The position numbers and the translations under genes are program-made. Shown here piece by piece: positions 14,816 to 16,755 of a DNA stretch of 16,755 bases. Source of the DNA: CAZOOA01 sp964581355 (lineage in GTDB: Bacteria; Bacillota; Dethiobacteria; DTU022; UBA8154); assembly GCA_964581355.1 (NCBI GenBank), contig CAZOOA010000061.1, positions 1-16,755 of the forward strand, read 5' to 3'. The notes under the pieces were generated by a model. That model searched no databases. It was given only the letters and a program-made list of their open reading frames with translations, and was not told where the DNA came from. Each line of letters opens with the position of its first letter. The first letter of the stretch is position 1.

Positions 14816-14844
14816 TTGACAGAGAAATTAAAAAGATTTATAAT
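14816..14844 (+). promoter_or_regulatory. Consensus promoter of tRNA-Val
   Basis: TTGACA (14816-14821), exactly 17 bases, TATAAT (14839-14844): a perfect sigma-A promoter with the start expected at about 14851, some 15 bases before the mature tRNA end. The 166 bases between the PKD gene and this promoter show no terminator with a U tract and no gene. Confidence 0.93.
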
Positions 14845-14865
14845 TGTATACACAATAAGAGCTAA

Positions 14866-14940
14866 GGGGTTATAGCTCAGGGGGAGAGCGCTTGACTCAC
14901 ATTCAAGAGGTCTCGGGTTCAAATCCCGATAACCCCACCA
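14866..14940 (+). tRNA. tRNA-Val (anticodon CAC)
   Basis: A complete 75-base cloverleaf: acceptor GGGGTTA/TAACCCC, D stem GCTC/GAGC, anticodon stem CTTGA/TCAAG with loop CTCACAT (anticodon CAC, codon GUG), variable loop AGGTC, T stem TCGGG/CCCGA with loop TTCAAAT, discriminator A and encoded CCA. A tyrosine recombinase lies 76 bases downstream on the other strand, so the 3' end of this tRNA is a likely integration site. Confidence 0.96.
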
Positions 14941-14955
14941 CAAGAAATACGATAA

Positions 14956-14990
14956 AACCGGCACTCACAAGGGTGCCGGTTCTTCGTTTA
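14956..14990 (+). terminator. Terminator after tRNA-Val
   Basis: AACCGGCAC (14956-14964) pairs with GTGCCGGTT (14973-14981) around an 8-base loop, followed by CTTCGTTT. The U tract is weak, but the stem is strong and correctly placed. Confidence 0.7.
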
Positions 14991-15016
14991 AAGTGCTCTT
15001 GAATAACGCGGGGGGT

Positions 15017-16111
15017 TTATTGGTGGGGGTATCGGTCTGGAGCCTGGGGGGTCGACTTCTCGTTCCGGATCTTCTGGAAGACCTGAATCAGGGTGGCGCT
15101 GGACTGCTGGCGCATCCTTTTTGTGATATGCCCGTAGGTCTTCTCCACCATGTAGGTGCTGTTGTGGCCCAGCATCCGGCTCACGGAATAGATATTGACG
15201 CCGGCCTCCAGGGCCAAAGTGGCGAACAGGTGCCTGAGATCGTGCGGACGCGCCGATATATCCTCCAGCCCGCGTCGGCCAGGATCTTCTTGAAATGGTT
15301 CCTTCGCAGGTTGTCCCTGCTATGCGGCCGGCCGTTGTCCTGGCAGAAGACCAGGTTGTTGTCCTCGTACTTCTTCTTTGGGTCGTTTTTTCGGGCCTCC
15401 TGCTCCTGTTTGATTCTCTTCAGCAGCTCGACCTGCTCCTGGTCCAGCATGAGATACCGGATCGACATGTCGTTTTTGAGCTTTCCCTCGATTACGAGGC
15501 CCTTTCCTTTTACTCTCTTGATCTGTTGGCAGACGTAGATCCAGCCTTCGTCCATGTTGACCCGGTCCCAGGTGATGCCCAGGAGCTCGCTGCTGCGCAT
15601 CCCGCTTTGTATATAGAACTCATAGATATAGCCGTACTTGTGCTTGTCGCAGGCGTCGAGAAACTTTTTCAGCTGTTCTTCATTGAATATCTGGACTTCT
15701 ACCTTTTCCTCTTTTGGCAGTTCGATACCCTTCGCCGGATTCCAGGGGTGTCAGCCTCTCTGAGTCGGTTGCCTTGCGCAGGGCCTGCCCCAGGGGTACG
15801 AACATGCCTCTTTTGACCGCGGTCATCGAACATGTTTTGGCTTTTTTGTCCACAAAGTCCTGGATCTGTTTGTGGCTCAAGTCCTTGAGTCGGACTTTGC
15901 CCAACTCGGGCTTGATATGATTGCGAATATGGCTCTCGTAGAAATCCCAGGTGTTGTCGTCGACCTTGCCTTTTTTCGTCTCCAGCCACTGGTCGAGGTA
16001 GTCGCCCAGCCTTTTTCCCGACGGCTCGATGTATCTCCCGGTCTCTGCGTCGGCCATGGCCTGGTTCTTCAGGCGCACGGCCTCTTTTTCTGTACGTGCG
16101 ACTTTTCTTTT
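15017..16111 (-). pseudogene. Tyrosine recombinase/integrase, frameshifted and N-terminally truncated
   Basis: Read from high to low coordinates, three frames join into one phage/ICE-type integrase. Segment 1 (about 16111-15749) holds the SAM-like core-binding domain (TEKEAVRLKNQAM; LGDYLDQWLETKKG; WDFYESHIRNHIKPELG). One extra base in a G run at 15745-15748 (CCCC on the coding strand) shifts to segment 2 (about 15747-15270), with WNPAKGIELPKEE, the catalytic Arg in GMRSSELLG and the Lys hairpin. One missing base near 15267-15271 returns to the first frame for segment 3 (to TAA at 15017-15019): HDLRH, LGHNS and the nucleophile Tyr in EKTYGH. All catalytic residues survive, so the two lesions may be recent or sequencing errors. 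The usual 30-50 N-terminal residues are absent: homology stops at about KRKVARTEKEA (16111). Composition is more GC-rich than the genes to the left. Confidence 0.85.
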
Positions 16112-16755
16112 CCGCAGAATTGCCGCAACCCAGGCCCTATTGTGAACCTGGCAAAGCAGATCAGCCAGCGACCGGTAAATATGACTCCACATCATAAAGA
16201 AGGACCGCAGCCTGCATTGTTTACACCTAACGACCCAATTCAGGAGGCCAAAGGCATTACCCGGCTTATCCAAGAGAATCATTCTGCCGGCCAGCCTTTC
16301 TCTGAATTCTGCGTATTATCCAGGACCTTGGAACACCTGATGTATACATTCGAGGAGCTGGTCCTGGCCGGAATACCCTGCCACATCGCCACCAGCCGCT
16401 GCTTGGTATACGAAAAGCCGTTTATCAGGCCCTTGCTGGACAATTTGCGCCTGACAATAGAACCGGATAACAGGCATGCATTCCAGGGCATACTGCGGAC
16501 ATTGTATTTGAAGAAAAACCTGGTGGAGGAAATAAAAAATAATGGCGGCGCCCAAAAATTTCTATTAAAAGACCTATTAAAACTGCCTATCCTCGAGGAA
16601 CGGCAAAAGAAGGCCATCAGGACACGCATTGACCTCTTAAGCAGCCTCAAAGACCTGTCTCCCGGTGACGCCATCCGCGCGTGCCGGGAGTCTTTTTTTG
16701 ACCGTTATACTGAGAATGGATATCGTTATCTGTTGTCTCCGTCACGAGAGCAGGC
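16100..16755 (+). pseudogene. UvrD/PcrA-like superfamily 1 helicase, 5'-truncated, runs off the window
   Basis: An uninterrupted plus-strand frame (codons in phase with 16142) runs without a stop from the integrase junction to the window end. It starts inside the protein: FPQNCRNPGPIVNLAKQ matches motif IV (NYRSPxxIxxLANxxI), then QEAKGITRLIQE, FSEFCVLSRTLEHLMYTFEE and LVLAGIPCHIATSRCLVYEKPFI (read in parts) match the 2A/2B region of UvrD-type helicases (FxDxAVLxRTxxxxxxxExxLxxAGIPYxxxGGxxFxExxEI). The N-terminal ATPase domain with Walker A and B is missing, so this cannot be an intact helicase unless the missing part lies elsewhere. Motifs V and VI would lie beyond the window. It meets the integrase head-on at about 16100-16112. 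It may be part of a mobile element or a host gene cut by one. Confidence 0.72.

Noticed and set aside
14725..14964. Minus-strand 79-codon frame
   Set aside because: Its core is the well-known spurious translation of a tRNA gene (antisense of tRNA-Val).
14993..15816. Plus-strand frames of 173-181 codons
   Set aside because: Shadows of the higher-GC integrase on the opposite strand; no ribosome site and no recognisable domain.
16279..16674. Minus-strand frame of 131 codons
   Set aside because: Antisense to the helicase frame, which has clear motif order on the plus strand.
1..16755. CRISPR arrays, complete insertion sequences, rRNA genes, replication origins
   Set aside because: No regularly spaced repeats, paired terminal inverted repeats with a transposase, rRNA sequence or DnaA-box cluster were seen.

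Overview
The window reads as chromosome of a low-to-mid-GC, probably anaerobic and spore-forming Firmicute (Clostridia or Peptococcaceae-like). This is inferred from strong AGGAGG-type ribosome sites, consensus TTGACA-N17-TATAAT promoters, and the gene families present: HspR-like MerR plus Hsp20, ROK glucokinase, FxsA, and an ECF sigma factor with a membrane partner. No species is assigned.

Layout. 1-125 is the 3' end of hypoxanthine phosphoribosyltransferase. The gap that follows holds no protein gene but carries, on the minus strand, what looks like an independent structured RNA gene of about 330 nt (159-490): a near-consensus promoter places the start at the first base of a closing helix, and at least nine helices nest into a multi-branched fold. 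740-1702 is a ROK sugar kinase. 1703-2155 is a long leader or intergenic region with nested inverted repeats and a possible small ORF that overlaps the start of an ECF sigma factor (2156-2734). The sigma gene overlaps a gene for a single-pass membrane protein, the likely anti-sigma factor (2709-4145). A bidirectionally placed but plus-oriented terminator separates this from a minus-strand ABC exporter pair (4239-5928). Then come a FAH-family enzyme (6144-6920), an hspR-like/hsp20 operon with a perfect sigma-A promoter, a small minus-strand helix-turn-helix gene, FxsA and a soluble chemoreceptor.

10319-14649 is a three-gene cluster built on forkhead-associated (FHA) domains: a double-FHA protein with a DUF4013-like membrane domain, an FHA protein with one membrane segment and a helical outer domain, and a large secreted protein with a PKD-like domain. 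It may be a phosphothreonine-reading envelope module; no kinase is visible nearby. A 5'-half tRNA relic lies in its leader, and an intact tRNA-Val(CAC) follows it.

From 14866 to the end the sequence changes character: tRNA-Val, then a higher-GC tyrosine recombinase on the minus strand with two compensating frameshifts and a missing N-terminus, joined head-on at about 16.1 kb to a 5'-truncated UvrD-like helicase frame on the plus strand that runs out of the window. This is most simply a decayed mobile element at a tRNA site. The strongest candidate for something undescribed is the 159-490 RNA; the FHA cluster is second.
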